From Sthenelais limicola (Eukaryota > Annelida > Polychaeta > Phyllodocida > Sigalionidae), in NCBI GenBank assembly GCA_942159475.1, contig OW804097.1, forward strand, positions 53,402,986-53,466,985: a DNA stretch of 64,000 nt, read 5' to 3'. Positions within the stretch are counted from its first letter, which is position 1, and the number at the start of each line of letters is the position of its first letter. The translations under genes and the position numbers were made by a program. Positions 22,850 through 34,498 of this stretch are shown piece by piece. Below the pieces are notes generated by a model. The model made no database searches, was not told the DNA's origin, and saw only the letters and a list, made by a program, of their open reading frames with translations.

Positions 22850-22977
22850 TTAAGTCCCCGTTGGTTGGGCTGTTTACCGGAAGTTCTCTAGGCATAGAGG
22901 GCCAGCGGGACCGGTAGTGACCACTGGCCCTCTATGCGTCTATAATGGGCCAGCTCAGACCAACCAACGGGGACTAA
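22850..22977. repeat. Large imperfect palindrome, second of two
   Basis: The outer arms are TTAAGTCCCCGTTGGTTGG and its complement CCAACCAACGGGGACTAA. The inner arms reuse the GGCATAGAGGGCCAG / CTGGCCCTCTATGC words of the neighbouring palindrome. The two hairpins lie 3 bp apart and share a sequence module. Confidence 0.8.
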
Positions 22978-22978
22978 A

Positions 22979-23689
22979 CCATCACAATCCATCCTTGCTA
23001 AGACCACGCACATCAACATGCTCCAGAATGAGGCCTGTGCAATGACATAGCAGTGGGGATTCCACACGGCAACTCAATGCTAGCTTACAACACTCCCCTG
23101 GCCCGTACAGGTTCACACACAAGCTGCTGTTCCATTTTTGGTGCAGCGTGCCATATAGAGGTCCCGGCTATATGGCTAGGATGGCGGGTGGGTGGGCATT
23201 GTACCTATGGCGTCAGGGAAGGCAGGACATTTTTTAAATAGCCTCAGGTTTTATTATCAGCTCAATAATATAATATCCTAGTTAATTTAAGAGTTCTATA
23301 AGGGATTCAAGCCTATTTCGGCGAGCCACCACTCCCTGGTATGCCACGCTCTTCTAGACTATTCATGGTAGAGACTAACGTTGGATTATCCAACTATCCA
23401 ACTCCAAATCAGTTGATATGAACGGAATCATCATATATGATACTGCTATCTATCAGTTTACTTTAGAAATGCAATTTGCTCTCCGATAATAGGTGTACCA
23501 GTATATGCATATATCAACTATACCTAGTAATGGAATTGCCATTAATAGACCAGCCAGACCTGTTTCATGACTCCCACACTACAGCCAGCGCCAATAGACT
23601 CCAAATAATTCAGAATATTGTATTGTATAGTGTTTATTTCCAGATCTAGCATAACAAAGTACAAAAATAGTGATAATTCTGGAAATGGG
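22979..23689. other. Gene-free stretch
   Basis: No coding signal. TTTATTTCCAGATCTAGCAT near 23633 may be part of a repeat, but no second copy was found. Confidence 0.45.
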
Positions 23690-24395
23690 TGTCCCTTTCT
23701 ATGGTGGCCTTAGCTCTTCCAAAAGGTCCAAGGCAGAATAAAATTCTTCGCAGAATATATAGACTCCCATCCAGGGCCAATATTGATGACCTCCATATAT
23801 CAAAGAATTTATTGACATTAAAACATAGAAGAAGATTGTATATCTTGCAGGCGGGCCATGCTTTGGTGGGAGATCCAAGATATATAGATCAGAAACTTAA
23901 ATGCAAGAAACTTTGCCCAAGGTAGAAAACCCCTAAAAATGAACAAATAAGGAAATCTATTTCACATTGAATCCCGCTTTCTTGGAACTCCCTTCAAACT
24001 ATGGCTCATGGGATACAAGATCCAAAATCATTCAAATCGGTAGCAAAAAAAACCCCTAATTTGGTCAGACCAATACTTCATCGATTAATTAGACTATATG
24101 TCCAATGGCTATATGTTGACGATTATTGTAAACAGATACTGATTATTATTTCTGAGAATTACGAGCATAAAAAGATCTACTGTGCTTCATATTTATCAAT
24201 AACAATGTATTAGAAAATCTTAATTAACATAGCAGTGTACCACCTTCGTCCATGACGACTGTGGACTTGTTCACTGCAAAACATTAATGTAAAACATCAG
24301 AAAGCTTGCAAACCTCCCTTAGCTGCATGGAGTCATGTTTTCTGCCAGCGACATGATCGAAAATAAAAGTATCTTGATCTTAATCTTAATCAAGG
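23690..24395 (+). pseudogene. LINE 3' fragment with repeated tail
   Basis: The plus-strand translation shows the LINE RT C-terminal pattern: RQNKILRRIYRL, then IDDLHISKNLLTLKHRRRLYIL, then after a stop SWNSLQTMAHGIQDPKSFK, which matches the W-N-x-L-P/FK tail motif of Jockey/CR1-group LINEs. It ends with AATAAAAG and a (CTTAATC)n-like tail at about 24362-24395. It is 5'-truncated, with stops and no catalytic core. Confidence 0.7.
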
Positions 24396-27300
24396 AGCCA
24401 TATGATAGTAATAAATAATTAATAATTCAATAATGTAAAGTGTAAATATGACTATAGCGAATCGAATTTAGCCAATTCTGATTGCACTTAACCACCTATT
24501 CCTCCTACTCCCCATGATAGTAATAAATAAGTATATATCCAATGATGTAACGGCTGTGTTCACACACCTAGTTCTGGTACTTGATACCTCCCAACATAGA
24601 TTATAACTATATTATACGATCTATGCTCCCAATAAATTGAATTAAGCCAATTCTGATAGCACTTAATAACCTCCTCCTCGAGAATATATATAAAAGAAAT
24701 AGGGGCCGAACACTCAATGGGAATAACCGACGTCCAATGAGTGATAAAGATGCGCCTGTCACATCTTAAACCACAGAAACCTTTTCACAATTGTTGTGAG
24801 TGGTAGTAACTAAAACCAAGAAATCGACTCTTTTGCACTCGATAAATATGATATAATCATATATGATGACACTTTTCGCTTACATGGCTTAGTTCAAGTA
24901 ATGGTTATTAGTAGATCAAATTTCCAGTCAAACAATCAATGTGTCGGCCTAATGGACCAGGGAGCCTAATTTCCCCTTTTAGTATTTTATTGGTAGCGTT
25001 AGACGTACGTGTTAGTGTTCAATGTACTTATTCGTGGTGTTCAATGTACTTATTCGTAGTGGTTTTTTTGTTTTTTTTTATTTAGTATGTTTTTACAGCA
25101 AGTCAAACAATACAGTGAAACATAATTATGACGTAGGCTCACGGGTTTAATTCATATACAAATTGCCATGGTTATTCTTCCCACTGCTGTGTCTAGTTAT
25201 TCACTAATGCTACCGCTAGTATCTTTAATACTTACGCTTATGCTAATGAGTATAAGAGTATGTATACATAAATGCGATATAAAATTTTGTGAGGTAGGGA
25301 TGTGGAAAAGGGGAGAGATGAAGGGTTGATGACGGTCATGTTGGATGAAATGTCTATTTCTGTTTCACCGGTCAGGAAGAACTTACTGCATGGCCAGCGC
25401 ATTTTGTGGTTGTGTGTTGTTTTAGAGTGCATTTTAGTAGTACAATTTAAGCGTTCACAGTCCAGCGGAAAGTTTCTGCATGGGCTGCATTTGCTCTGTG
25501 TGACTGTAAGTGGTTGTGAGTGCAATTTTAGCATTCATATCATATTACGCAATGATTACGTAACTATGATTAACCACATTATTATCAATATTAATTAGCA
25601 TTAACAGTAATTAGCATTTATTAAATTAATTAAGTGCATTAGCATACAAGTGCTGTGCTTCTAAATGTGGGTAAACAAAAGAAACTGTGATCAAAGGAGA
25701 CATGTTGTACCACACGCAATTATCCCCAATAATCTGAGGAATAGTTTGCTTGTCAAAATGATTTATTTCATATTATCTTCTTTTTATATATGGGGGAGGG
25801 GGGAGGGCATAGACCAATGACCAGACCCCAGACCCCGCCTCACAGTAACTGAGTAAGAAACCCAAACCCCCTTTTAAAAGAAAGTTCCACATCCAGCCCA
25901 TTTGTACAAGTATACACACAAGTATATACCACATATTTGAATAATGTCGAATCAAGTGTAAGTGTTGCAGCGGCCGGACTAACATTAGCTGGCGCATAAA
26001 GTGTGTGAAGAAAGGATCAGGGTATACACATTAATAAAAGAGGAGAGACGCGGACGGAGGTGGTAAACCTATGTAATCCATCACCTTCTCCAGTACAGAC
26101 TCTTAGGCCTTCCCTGCAGAGCCAGGATTTACATAGGATTCACCCATTTACACCTAATTGAATGAAATATCCCTGTGTGTCAGTACGTTGATAAAGCACA
26201 GGCGTCTCTTGCGGATACCAGTGGAACAACCCCGAGTGTAGGCATTATTGCCCAGCTCAGCTACGTGTCAATGAGTCTACGGGGAGCTCTGACCACTCAA
26301 TTGTGAATGTACAGTTGTGGTATATTCGTCACCAGATATGTTGAGATTAATACTTAAATGTAGAATCTTATAAAGACAATGAACCTGGCTCTGTGACTAC
26401 ATATAATTAGTGTTGAAGATCTTTTACAGCTTCTATATATACGTTCTACCATTTTTCAACCACAAATATTTTTTCTGTGTTTTTTTACAAACGTTTATAT
26501 GGTGGGACGCGTGCCTGAATGTAAACTCAAAACTATCCAGGCTCATGAATATATATTGGGCTATTTCATGTGTAGTATTTTACATATATAGGATAGACTT
26601 ATTCAAATTATTCGTATGTATTTGTCCCGTTTTGTGCACTTCATCCTCTCTGTCTGCTCGATTAGTAAGTATATTAGTATATGTTTTCCAAGAATGTGAA
26701 CGTGTACCGTGAGTTAGTCGTTTTGGGAGCATCTATTCATAAAACGTCTCATTTGAAATTGACTGAATTTTTAATTGGGAAAACTTATCCAGATAATTGG
26801 TTTATTGATCCGATTTCAACAGTCTGAAAATGAATGCAGTGACGTGTTCTATTCCTGCTCCTGCTGGTCCGCCTTCTCCGCCCGCCCCCGGGCTCCCCTC
26901 CTCCTCCGCATCCCGTCCTCCTATACATTCATACTATTAGTCTCAGAAATTTGATGGATTTTTCGAGAAGTTGACTGAGATTGATTGAGGCTATTTCGGT
27001 AGCTCCTAGTACCTAGAATACATCGGGTCAGCAGTTTATCTAATCATTGATCAGCAATTTCATAAGAGCCATCTAAACCCTGAAAGGCAGATATGGAAGG
27101 GCGAAGGTTGCAGGCATATTCAGTAGGTGGCTCAGAAGGGTCAACGATTTGTTACATTAGAATAACCCAATTTGGTTTCATTGGACATGAGGACTGGCTT
27201 TATAACCCAAATGTTCCCTTGGTTGAAACCCCAACCCATTGGAAAGATTCTATTCCGTCTTCTTGGAGAGATCCATTGCTTATTAGACGACAGTCATAAA

Positions 27301-27790
27301 GCTGTCGTCTTTTACCATCGCTATCCGTCCTTTTAGATGCCGACCCTTTGACGTCTTATTGTGAAGGCCAATATAGACTTACATGCACCATTTCAGGTCT
27401 CCACATCAGATATCAGGGTCCCTATTAGTACAACAAAAATGAATTCTGATTGTAGAGGTAATGATGCCGTTTCATCTGTTTTCCTGTCACTTTTTCCATG
27501 CGTTCCCCCTCTCAGTCTGCCTCTCTATCTGATAAGTTAATGAGCTGTTGATAAGCCTGTTCCACTTTATCTTTTAATTTTTAGCTAGATCGGCCTAAAA
27601 ATTATTTATTTCTATATTGATATTATTGTTCAGGAACTAGTCAGTACGATACACAGGTATCTTGAGATTGTTTGTCTAAAATATCAAGAGTCAAAAATGT
27701 TTTTCTCTATGAGAAATTTCGTTCATAAGTTAGGTAGAATGTGATTATTTCTGTTAACAAGGCCTGTATAATATTTTTTATACCATATAA
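24396..27790. other. Gene-free stretch
   Basis: No domain-like frame. A duplicated TTCAATGTACTTATTCGT lies near 25017-25047, and a GC-rich CCGCCC block near 26870-26920. Overlapping opposite-strand frames at 25238-25598 are not supported by composition. Confidence 0.5.
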
Positions 27791-27847
27791 GTAGATCATC
27801 AAAATTATTCACAGATTCCAGACACGGGGGGAGAATGTTTAAAATGG
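27791..27847 (+). repeat. 57-bp element, near-identical inverted copy at 43455-43511
   Basis: Comparison by eye with the reverse complement of 43455-43511 gives 55 of 57 matching bases, including CAGATTCCAGACACGGGGGG. Similarity falls off sharply on both sides apart from about 10 bp (ATATAAGTAG). It is not part of any recognised element. Confidence 0.75.
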
Positions 27848-28129
27848 CTTCCATACGATATTGGATCTTATGTGCTGTTTATGAGAATATTGTAGTATGT
27901 GCAGGTGAACCATTACCGTATATTGGAGACGTCGCCTTAACGACGCCACCAGGTAACCACGCCCCCCTTGGTCCCGTTTATGACGCCCTTCCAGCGTTTA
28001 CGTATGACGTCATAATGCCCCTTGTTCCACGCCCACCTATTCCTTCCACTCTCTAACGCTCCTCCGCCCTTGCTGCACGTACACATATTTTCTTTATTGG
28101 TATGTATTTGTATGATTATGGGAAATAAA
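27835..28129 (+). other. Possible last exon with poly(A) signal (unrecognised)
   Basis: An open frame ending at 28056 has a Pro/Val/Thr-rich, G+C-richer translation (GEPLPYIGDVALTTPPG...) unlike the surrounding A+T-rich noise. It is followed 67 nt later by AATAAA at 28124-28129. A TTGTAGTATGTGCAG acceptor-like word precedes 27905. I recognise no family; it may be a host terminal exon, part of a repeat, or chance. Confidence 0.2.
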
Positions 28130-29760
28130 ACCTCCTGAAGCCGGTTTCCTCTCTTGTGTCATCTCTACGTTAATAACCAGGCGTACGAACCATATATATT
28201 TACTTCAATGTTGTCACGTTTAGAACAGCTCAAAGAGAGAAAATAAGGTTTGAAAAGCTGTTTGGTCAGCAAGGATATATTATTATTCGGGAACTAGTTC
28301 AAGCATTATGATATAATTTTTATTTTAGTATTTTCCATTGATTTCATGATTCAAGACCTAGTCCAAGTGTGGTAATAATGTCTTGGCAATATACGGTAGA
28401 ACTGCCAGGATCCATTTCATTTTCATTTTTAACTTGTTTCTGAGCAGAGATTTTCTGTTAAAAATATTCAAAATTATTATAATTGTCACTTGATCCTGGT
28501 TCGTAATTTTAATTAGCCAGGTCCATGCCTAATATGTCGATCTAACTTCCATCATTTGTCAGAAGATGTATACTTGTTTTAATTCTATGAATACTCTAGG
28601 AACTCCTGTGTAAATTGATTGTGTTGAAAGTTTGAATAATTTGGGTCTTTCATAGATCTCTGTACGATTTTTTCCGGTTTTTAAAGCAATGTTTGTTAAC
28701 TTAATTCAATGGAAAGGGGTTTATGTTCCTCATTGGCAGTGCCACCTGTTAGCCGATACCGGGTATGTGTCTTATCTGTAGTCCACACATGGGCCCTGAA
28801 TCTGATAAGGCATTAATTGATACATGATAGCAGGTGGTACGACAGCTAGGGCAGGCATGCAATTTTTTTAAATTGTATGACATATTATTGCAACTCATGT
28901 GTAAATATATTGTCCAGAACATCAGCAGAACTTTGGTCTTTTTTTCCATCATTCTAACATGCTTAGAAGCCAAATTACTAGCCCCTCCTCCACCGCACCA
29001 TGATCATGATGTCTTGGGAGTTAATCCTCTCCTTCTCTCCCACCTCCTCCTCCTCCTCCTCCTCCTCCTCCTCCTCCTCCTCCTCCTCCTCCTTTGCCAG
29101 ACGCTTTTAGCTCTCTAATCAAAAGGCTGATAACTGATACCATAATAATACCTTAGGGGTAGACCACAATTTAAAGGCCGAGATTGAGAGTGAAAGGATA
29201 TGTCTCTCCCTCCCCTCTCCCTCTCACAGAGATGGTAGAAATGGTTCAAATGAAAATAACTAAACTAATTAATTACAATAAAACTTTAAGCCTAGGACTG
29301 TCGTAATTTACCGCCGACGATATGTTTTCCCTGGGAGCTAGTGGACAAATAGCTATGAGAGCTGAACGGGACTAGAGCCTTGTAACATCCTTTTCATTGA
29401 ATGTTATCATCGAATTCCTCTGAATAGAATATTGTCGCACCAAGAATTGATAGATTCCGATTCGTTTCTCTTTCTAAAAACTATTGCGATGGAAAAACAC
29501 CTTTTCTTAGCGCGCGAATGTGCAAATTAAACGGTTTTGTCCTCTGGATCGATCACTTTATGCAAACAGCTTGATTCAGACTGTAAAACAAAGGAAGAAA
29601 GGGATTAAAAAGATTTGATTAAACACTTCAGTGTACCATGCGGACAAGCAAATCTGTGATTAAACCATGCATCATTGTTATAGTGTTTCACCAGAATTTG
29701 GCTCCGTTTTGATACTTGTTTAAACCAGAATCTTCTATTTGTCCGTACTAAAGGGCCTAT
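28130..29760. other. Gene-free stretch with a CCT microsatellite
   Basis: No gene seen. It contains the (CCT)17 tract at 29043-29093. The open frames through it are repeat artefacts. Confidence 0.55.
29043..29093. repeat. (CCT)n microsatellite
   Basis: This is an uninterrupted run of CCT units, about 51 bp, in a pyrimidine-rich context. Confidence 0.95.
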
Positions 29761-29856
29761 AAGTCCACCAAGCTGATTCTCATGCGATTCTGCGCCGCAG
29801 AGGACTCTTTTGCACTTAATTCATTGAGAATCACATGAGAATCAGCTTAGTTGACT
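29761..29856. repeat. About 96-bp fold-back sequence
   Basis: AAGTCCACCAAGCTGATTCT pairs with AGAATCAGCTTAGTTGACT, and GCGATTCT with AGAATCAC, around a short centre. It lies about 118 bp outside the 3' end of element 2. Confidence 0.7.
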
Positions 29857-29973
29857 AGCCTCTTAAATATCTATAACTTCTGGTTAAACTTTAACTATGT
29901 CTAAAATCATCCTATTGACTCACATGATATATTCACTGCTGAAAGCAAACTCTCGTGACGTCACATACGGCGT

Positions 29974-30193
29974 CATTCTCGGACGATGGTTAAAGGATAA
30001 AGCGCAGCTTGGGAAGACAGTGTTTTTATTAATAAAATTGAATTACACAATGAAAGCAATTAGTTTAAGTTGTTGAGTTATACAATTTGGCATAGCGATG
30101 ACTACACGATAATAGTAATTAGGAGTAGGATAGAGTTATACAATTGAGTAGAATGGTGTATGAATTATTTTAAGATGTAGAATATAATAGCCG
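29974..30193 (-). repeat. B2 terminal repeat of element 2
   Basis: 220 bp, almost identical to B1 at 30418-30637 (for example TACACGAT versus TACACAAT). It starts CATTCTCGGACGATGG and ends ATAGCCG. It forms the 3' end of the minus-strand element; the flank outside is CACATACGGCGT. Confidence 0.92.
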
Positions 30194-30420
30194 ATGGACA
30201 TTCATGTGTAGGTGTTAAAATAATTATAATTGAAATAAGACCCGCGTGGTGGTGTCTATATGAGTATTGGAGAGGGTGGGTGGGACCAAATATTCAACCA
30301 TCAATGGCGAAGGTAAGAGGGAATGGAGCGGGGAGGAGAGGTTTATGGGTAAGGTAGTTTGTTAGGCAGCCACCACGCGTCGCCACCAATGCCTTGTAAT
30401 GCGAATCATTACTACAACAT
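30194..30420 (-). repeat. A2 repeat of element 2
   Basis: It lies between B2 and B1. Bases 30284-30420 match A1 at 42621-42757, starting GACCAAATATTCAACC and ending ACTACAACAT. Its last three bases (CAT) double as the start of B1, the probable crossover core. Confidence 0.9.
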
Positions 30421-30637
30421 TCTCGGACGATGGTTAAAGGATAAAGCGCAGCTTGGGAAGACAGTGTTTTTATTAATAAAATTGAATTACACAATGAAAG
30501 CAATTAGTTTAAGTTGTTGAGTTATACAATTTGGCATAGCGATGACTACACAATAATAGTAATTAGGAGTAGGATAGAGTTATACAATTGAGTAGAATGG
30601 TGTATGAATTATTTTAAGATGTAGAATATAATAGCCG
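30418..30637 (-). repeat. B1 repeat of element 2
   Basis: This is the internal copy of the 220-bp B repeat, directly adjoining A2. Near-identity with B2 indicates the pair has not diverged much since insertion. Confidence 0.92.
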
Positions 30638-30760
30638 CCAAACCCCAAGCCGCGTGGATAAAGGAGGTAATAATGAGAGTTATTAAAAGAGTAGTAAAGG
30701 AGTGAGACTCCTGGTAAAATTAAAGGTAGGCCGCCGAGGGCGGTGTTTAAAATTTGTGTT

Positions 30761-30931
30761 GAGTAGGGCGAGACCCGTTAAGAAATTGTATAGGTGAAAC
30801 CTGTATAGTGTGATAAGTGTCATATTAGCAGTGGTGTGCACTGTGGGCGAGTAGGCCGAGACCTGTTAAGACAATTTTATAAGAGACCTGTATAGTGTGA
30901 TCAGTGCCATATTAGCAGTGGTGTGCACTGT
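30761..30931. repeat. Two-copy tandem repeat in the 3' leader of element 2
   Basis: Units at 30761-30844 and 30849-30931 share GAGTAGG, CGAGACC, CCTGTATAGTGTGAT and CATATTAGCAGTGGTGTGCA. They lie between B1 and the recombinase stop and are non-coding. Confidence 0.85.
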
Positions 30932-30951
30932 TTGGTGAAGGATTGTCTAAA

Positions 30952-32004
30952 TTATGCACTTGGGCGGTCCTGTGACCTTGTGAGTTCGGACATGTGGTAG
31001 TTAGGCTGTTGGTCGTTATGTATGGTGAGACTGTCCAACTTCGCCACAAGGGCGGATGAGACCTTCTTCGATGACTTGGTGTTTACGTATTTCTTGTAAG
31101 CGGATGATGACCACCCTCCAAACCGCTGGACCTCGAGTTCCTGCAAGCCCAACGCAAAAGCGTTGGTAGCCGCTGACCTTCTTATGCTGTGCAGCGAGAA
31201 GTGAGTCGGGTCGATGCCAAGGTACTCCAGGGTTAACTTCATGTGGCGGGCAATTTCTTTTGTGGTGATGATTTTGTAACTATCCGGGTATACTAGCAGT
31301 GGTTGATTTTGGTATTTTGTTGGTGCCTCTATAAGCATACTCCGCCATGTGTTGACTATACATAGCTCTCTTGTTGTCGCTGCCGGAATGGCCAGCTGTC
31401 TGCTTTGGTCATATCTTTGTAGTGTTTTGGACCATTTTTGCCTCACTATTAGCTGGTTGTTGTCTACAGTTATATCATCACGGGTAGTGTGCCTGGTTGC
31501 GTCGAACTCCCCTTGGGAGTGCGTGGTTACCTCCGACTGTCATAGGCCAGCGTAATACATTAAGAGGATTGCGAAGCTGTATTGATATGGGGCGACGAAC
31601 TGTCTGCTATGTTTCACCAGGTCAGCAATGGTGTTTTCTGAGATGGGCTTTTTCTGTTGCACTACGTGTTCCTTGGACCTGAGTACTGCGTCTAGTGCAA
31701 GGCCAACCCTATACGAGTAAAAGGGGTGGTCATGCTTGTCCTTCATTTTATGATATTCACGTACTGCCCCGATGTAGTTTTGTATGGACTTTGGGCTTTT
31801 TAAATAATTGCGTAAGTACTGAATGAACGCACAGGCCTCTGCTATGGTGATGTTGTCAGGGTCTATCTTGTATGTGTAGGTGAAACTGAAGTAGGCCCTC
31901 AATGCCGTTCGGTGGTTACTATATGTGCCTGGGGCCCTTGCCTGCCTCTGTGACTGCTCCGCTGCACGCATCAGCCAGGCCAGCGTCGGGTCTGAAATGG
32001 TCAA
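30952..32004 (-). pseudogene. Tyrosine recombinase of element 2, one stop at the catalytic Arg position
   Basis: This is the recombinase for integration of the element. The N-terminal core-binding half (31543-32004, ATG at 32004) has RQARAPGTYSNHRTALRAYF and ends in LLMYYAGL. A TGA at 31540-31542 then interrupts a frame that continues as QSEV...RQKWSKTLQ, HSIRRSAAT (H-x-x-R), GGWSSSAYKKYV (terminal Tyr). The related element 3 reads YYAGLRQSEV, so the TGA replaces the first catalytic Arg codon. There are no other breaks. The length (about 350 codons) is normal for an Ngaro YR. Confidence 0.9.
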
Positions 32005-32116
32005 ATTTCATTACAATTATACGTGTGGTCGTTTCTGATTATTTGGACCTCATTTCCATCAATGATTTGAGATATATCCTCTCTACCGATATGGAGAAAA
32101 GTTATTCTTAAATGCC

Positions 32117-32144
32117 TTAGGGCTTGTAGGAGCCATAGGGCTCT

Positions 32145-32177
<33 letters not shown>

Positions 32178-34291
32178 ATGTATTCTTTTTTTCTTGATCC
32201 GTCTTTAAGGGCTGTCAGGGCTGTTTTGTCATCCGACGCGATTTGTATCGTGTGTGCAGTGTGTTTCTTGCTAACGAAGTACTCCACCAGTGTTTGCGCT
32301 TTGTCAATGATGGCTAGTGTTTGCGACTTGTTTTCATCATTGTCCAACTGGATAGCGATGCTAGTGATTGAATCAGAGGCCTTGACTTCTGTGTCTGTTG
32401 CGGCTACATATATGGTCTTACTGATGTGTCGTTCTGGGATCAGGGACACCCCGTTCCAGTCATGGGCGCATATGTTTAGCCATCTCAGATCCTTCCTCAT
32501 CTCATCTGATACATGTAGCAGGGTGACGCCCTCTGGGATGCCCCTTAGGGCCTCTAATAACCTTCGGACAAAGACTTTTGCCCCCGTTACGCATTTAGAA
32601 AGGTGTAGGGCACGACCTATGATGGACCTGAGCTGCTTGATTGATATTTTGTCGGTTTTGGCTATCTTTTTGGCTTCTTGCCTGATGTCTCTCAGTTTCT
32701 CCGTTGGCATACGTATCGACATCTGGTCAGTAATAATGATCACGCCCAGCCATCTGGCTTCGGTTGTGGGTGGTTGTGCCTTTTCTTCTGCCTGAGGTAA
32801 GCCGAGTTGGTGGAGCAGCTTCTTGGCATATTCGTATGCTCTTGTTGCCTTCTTCGGGGAACTTTCCCAACCCACAAGATCGTCTAAATACATCAAGGTA
32901 TCAAAACCTTCATTTGCCAATGCCATGGTGATGGCCCCTGCCACCCGCTGCATGTGGAGACTGGATTGCCGTGCGCCAAATGGCATACTAATGTCTAGGT
33001 AGAACCTTTGTTCCCATCTGCAGAGTAGCAGGGGCCAGTCCAGGGGGCAGGTCCTAAAATTTTTGTATGCCCGAGCGATGTCTAGTGAGTACAATAGTGT
33101 GCCTCTGCCTTTTCTGATCAGGTTCTCGACCAGCTGGTCGACTGTGGGTAAGGCGTGGGTGCGTGTTTTGCCTAACACTAGGTTTGGGCGGATGTAGGCA
33201 TTTATTGACATGTCTTTTGGAAAAGACATGTCCAATATGACCCTCCTTTTTGGGCCATCACCTTTCTGCCGTGTCATGAAAGGGTTGGTGTGAATCCACT
33301 CTACAAACGGTGCTTGTACATATGGTCCATACACTGCCCCGACGCTCCTCTCGGTTTCTAGGTATTTTGTTACATGCGTGGCATGTTGGGTGGCAGATGT
33401 ATGATTCTCTGCATCGCTTGTGTCAGACGTTGGGCCTGTGTACCCAAGCGGGAATCCGTAATATATACAGTCTCTGAGCTCGCTGTCGCCGACCATGCCA
33501 GTCAAAAGCCAATCCCACATATCTAGGTTTAACTTTGTGGGTAAAACACACTTGGCCCCTAGCATATTCGGCAGTCCAGAGTCTCTAACCACATTATATA
33601 TGCATGCTAGCTCGTCATCAATGGTCCCTTGTCTTGACGTGGGCCATGTATTAGCCTTGAACCATTGCAATTCATATGGGCCGGGGACGTCTTCGTCCAT
33701 AACCGTGCCTGGCTTAGCATTGCATATCACTCTTATACAGTCAAAGTCCTTGTCATTATATACATGGTTATCAATTTCATGGCAAGTAGCCACAATATTT
33801 ACATCATTATCCTGTTCCTGGTTGTTTTCTATTTTGTCTACACGCAGTTTACGTGTGCCTTCTTCACCCTTCGTGGGGGCCGCCATTTTCTTCTCTATAT
33901 CAAGCATTGTGAGTGGCTGGGTCGGCCGCCCATGCGTCAGCTGTCTTCCCATTGGCTGAAGCACAGCCGTGCCCTTGCTGGCGTACAAAGCAGTCACATG
34001 ACCTTCGCCCCATAGTAAACATGTCTCATCCAACATATAATCATCACATATGAAGTCGGTCAGGGCGTTTTCGTAGCAAAAGTCAGGTTCGTAGCAAGAA
34101 TCTTCAACAGATATGAACTCACATTCTTCGTTGCCTTCTCCTTGTGGTGGTCCCCGCGGGTTGGTTTCCGCGGGGCTCACAGGTTTTTTTACTGTGCTGG
34201 CACGTATGGCTGTTGGACAGTAGGCAGTTGGTAGTTGGCTTTCACCATGAGCGGACGTGGATAGAGCGAGCACCGCTGGTAGCATTGTCAA
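32117..34291 (-). CDS. Reverse transcriptase-RNase H of element 2 (C-terminally damaged)
   Basis: This is the pol protein of the Ngaro-like element, 724 codons open; an ATG lies at codon 3. Residues about 1-250 are an acidic, Cys-containing extension I cannot assign. RT spans about 300-560 with KRRVILDMSFP, SLDIARAYKNFR, MPFGARQSS and the catalytic YLDD at codons 32879-32890 (about residue 468). RNase H begins VAATDTE, with ASDDKTAL further on, but runs into a C31 tract (Gly run in translation) and stops, so its last acidic residue is missing. The 5' side is cut from gag by the LINE. The opposite-strand open frames are shadows. Confidence 0.88.
32147..32177. repeat. C31 homopolymer in the RNase H region of element 2
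   Basis: This is a run of 31 C on the plus strand, giving the poly-Gly stretch that replaces the end of RNase H. Its length may be partly an assembly or sequencing artefact. Confidence 0.8.
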
Positions 34292-34498
34292 GGGATTAGC
34301 ATAGCGCCTATATGTGCCCTCCTTTATATACTACCGACCCAGTGATTTTACGTTTGCACCGTCCAGTTTTCACTGTTTGAATCGAACTCTTTTTAGATTT
34401 TTTTTTCACTCTGGACTTCTTTTACCTTCTATACCTGGTCTACGTGGAACTTTTATTAACCTATGTGAATAAGTGATTGTGCTCACATACTCGCCAGT

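Noticed and set aside
22703..22891. Plus-strand open frame
   Set aside because: It lies across the large palindromes; composition follows the hairpin arms.
28834..29118. Leu-rich plus-strand frame
   Set aside because: The Leu run is the CCT microsatellite; nothing else is domain-like.
29974..30637. LTR pair of a conventional LTR retrotransposon
   Set aside because: The two 220-bp copies are on the same side of the coding region and the third repeat is on the other side; the split-direct-repeat pattern plus a tyrosine recombinase fits Ngaro, and there is no integrase or primer-binding site.
32178..32795. 205-codon plus-strand open frame
   Set aside because: Antisense of the element 2 RT-RNase H frame; no independent motif.
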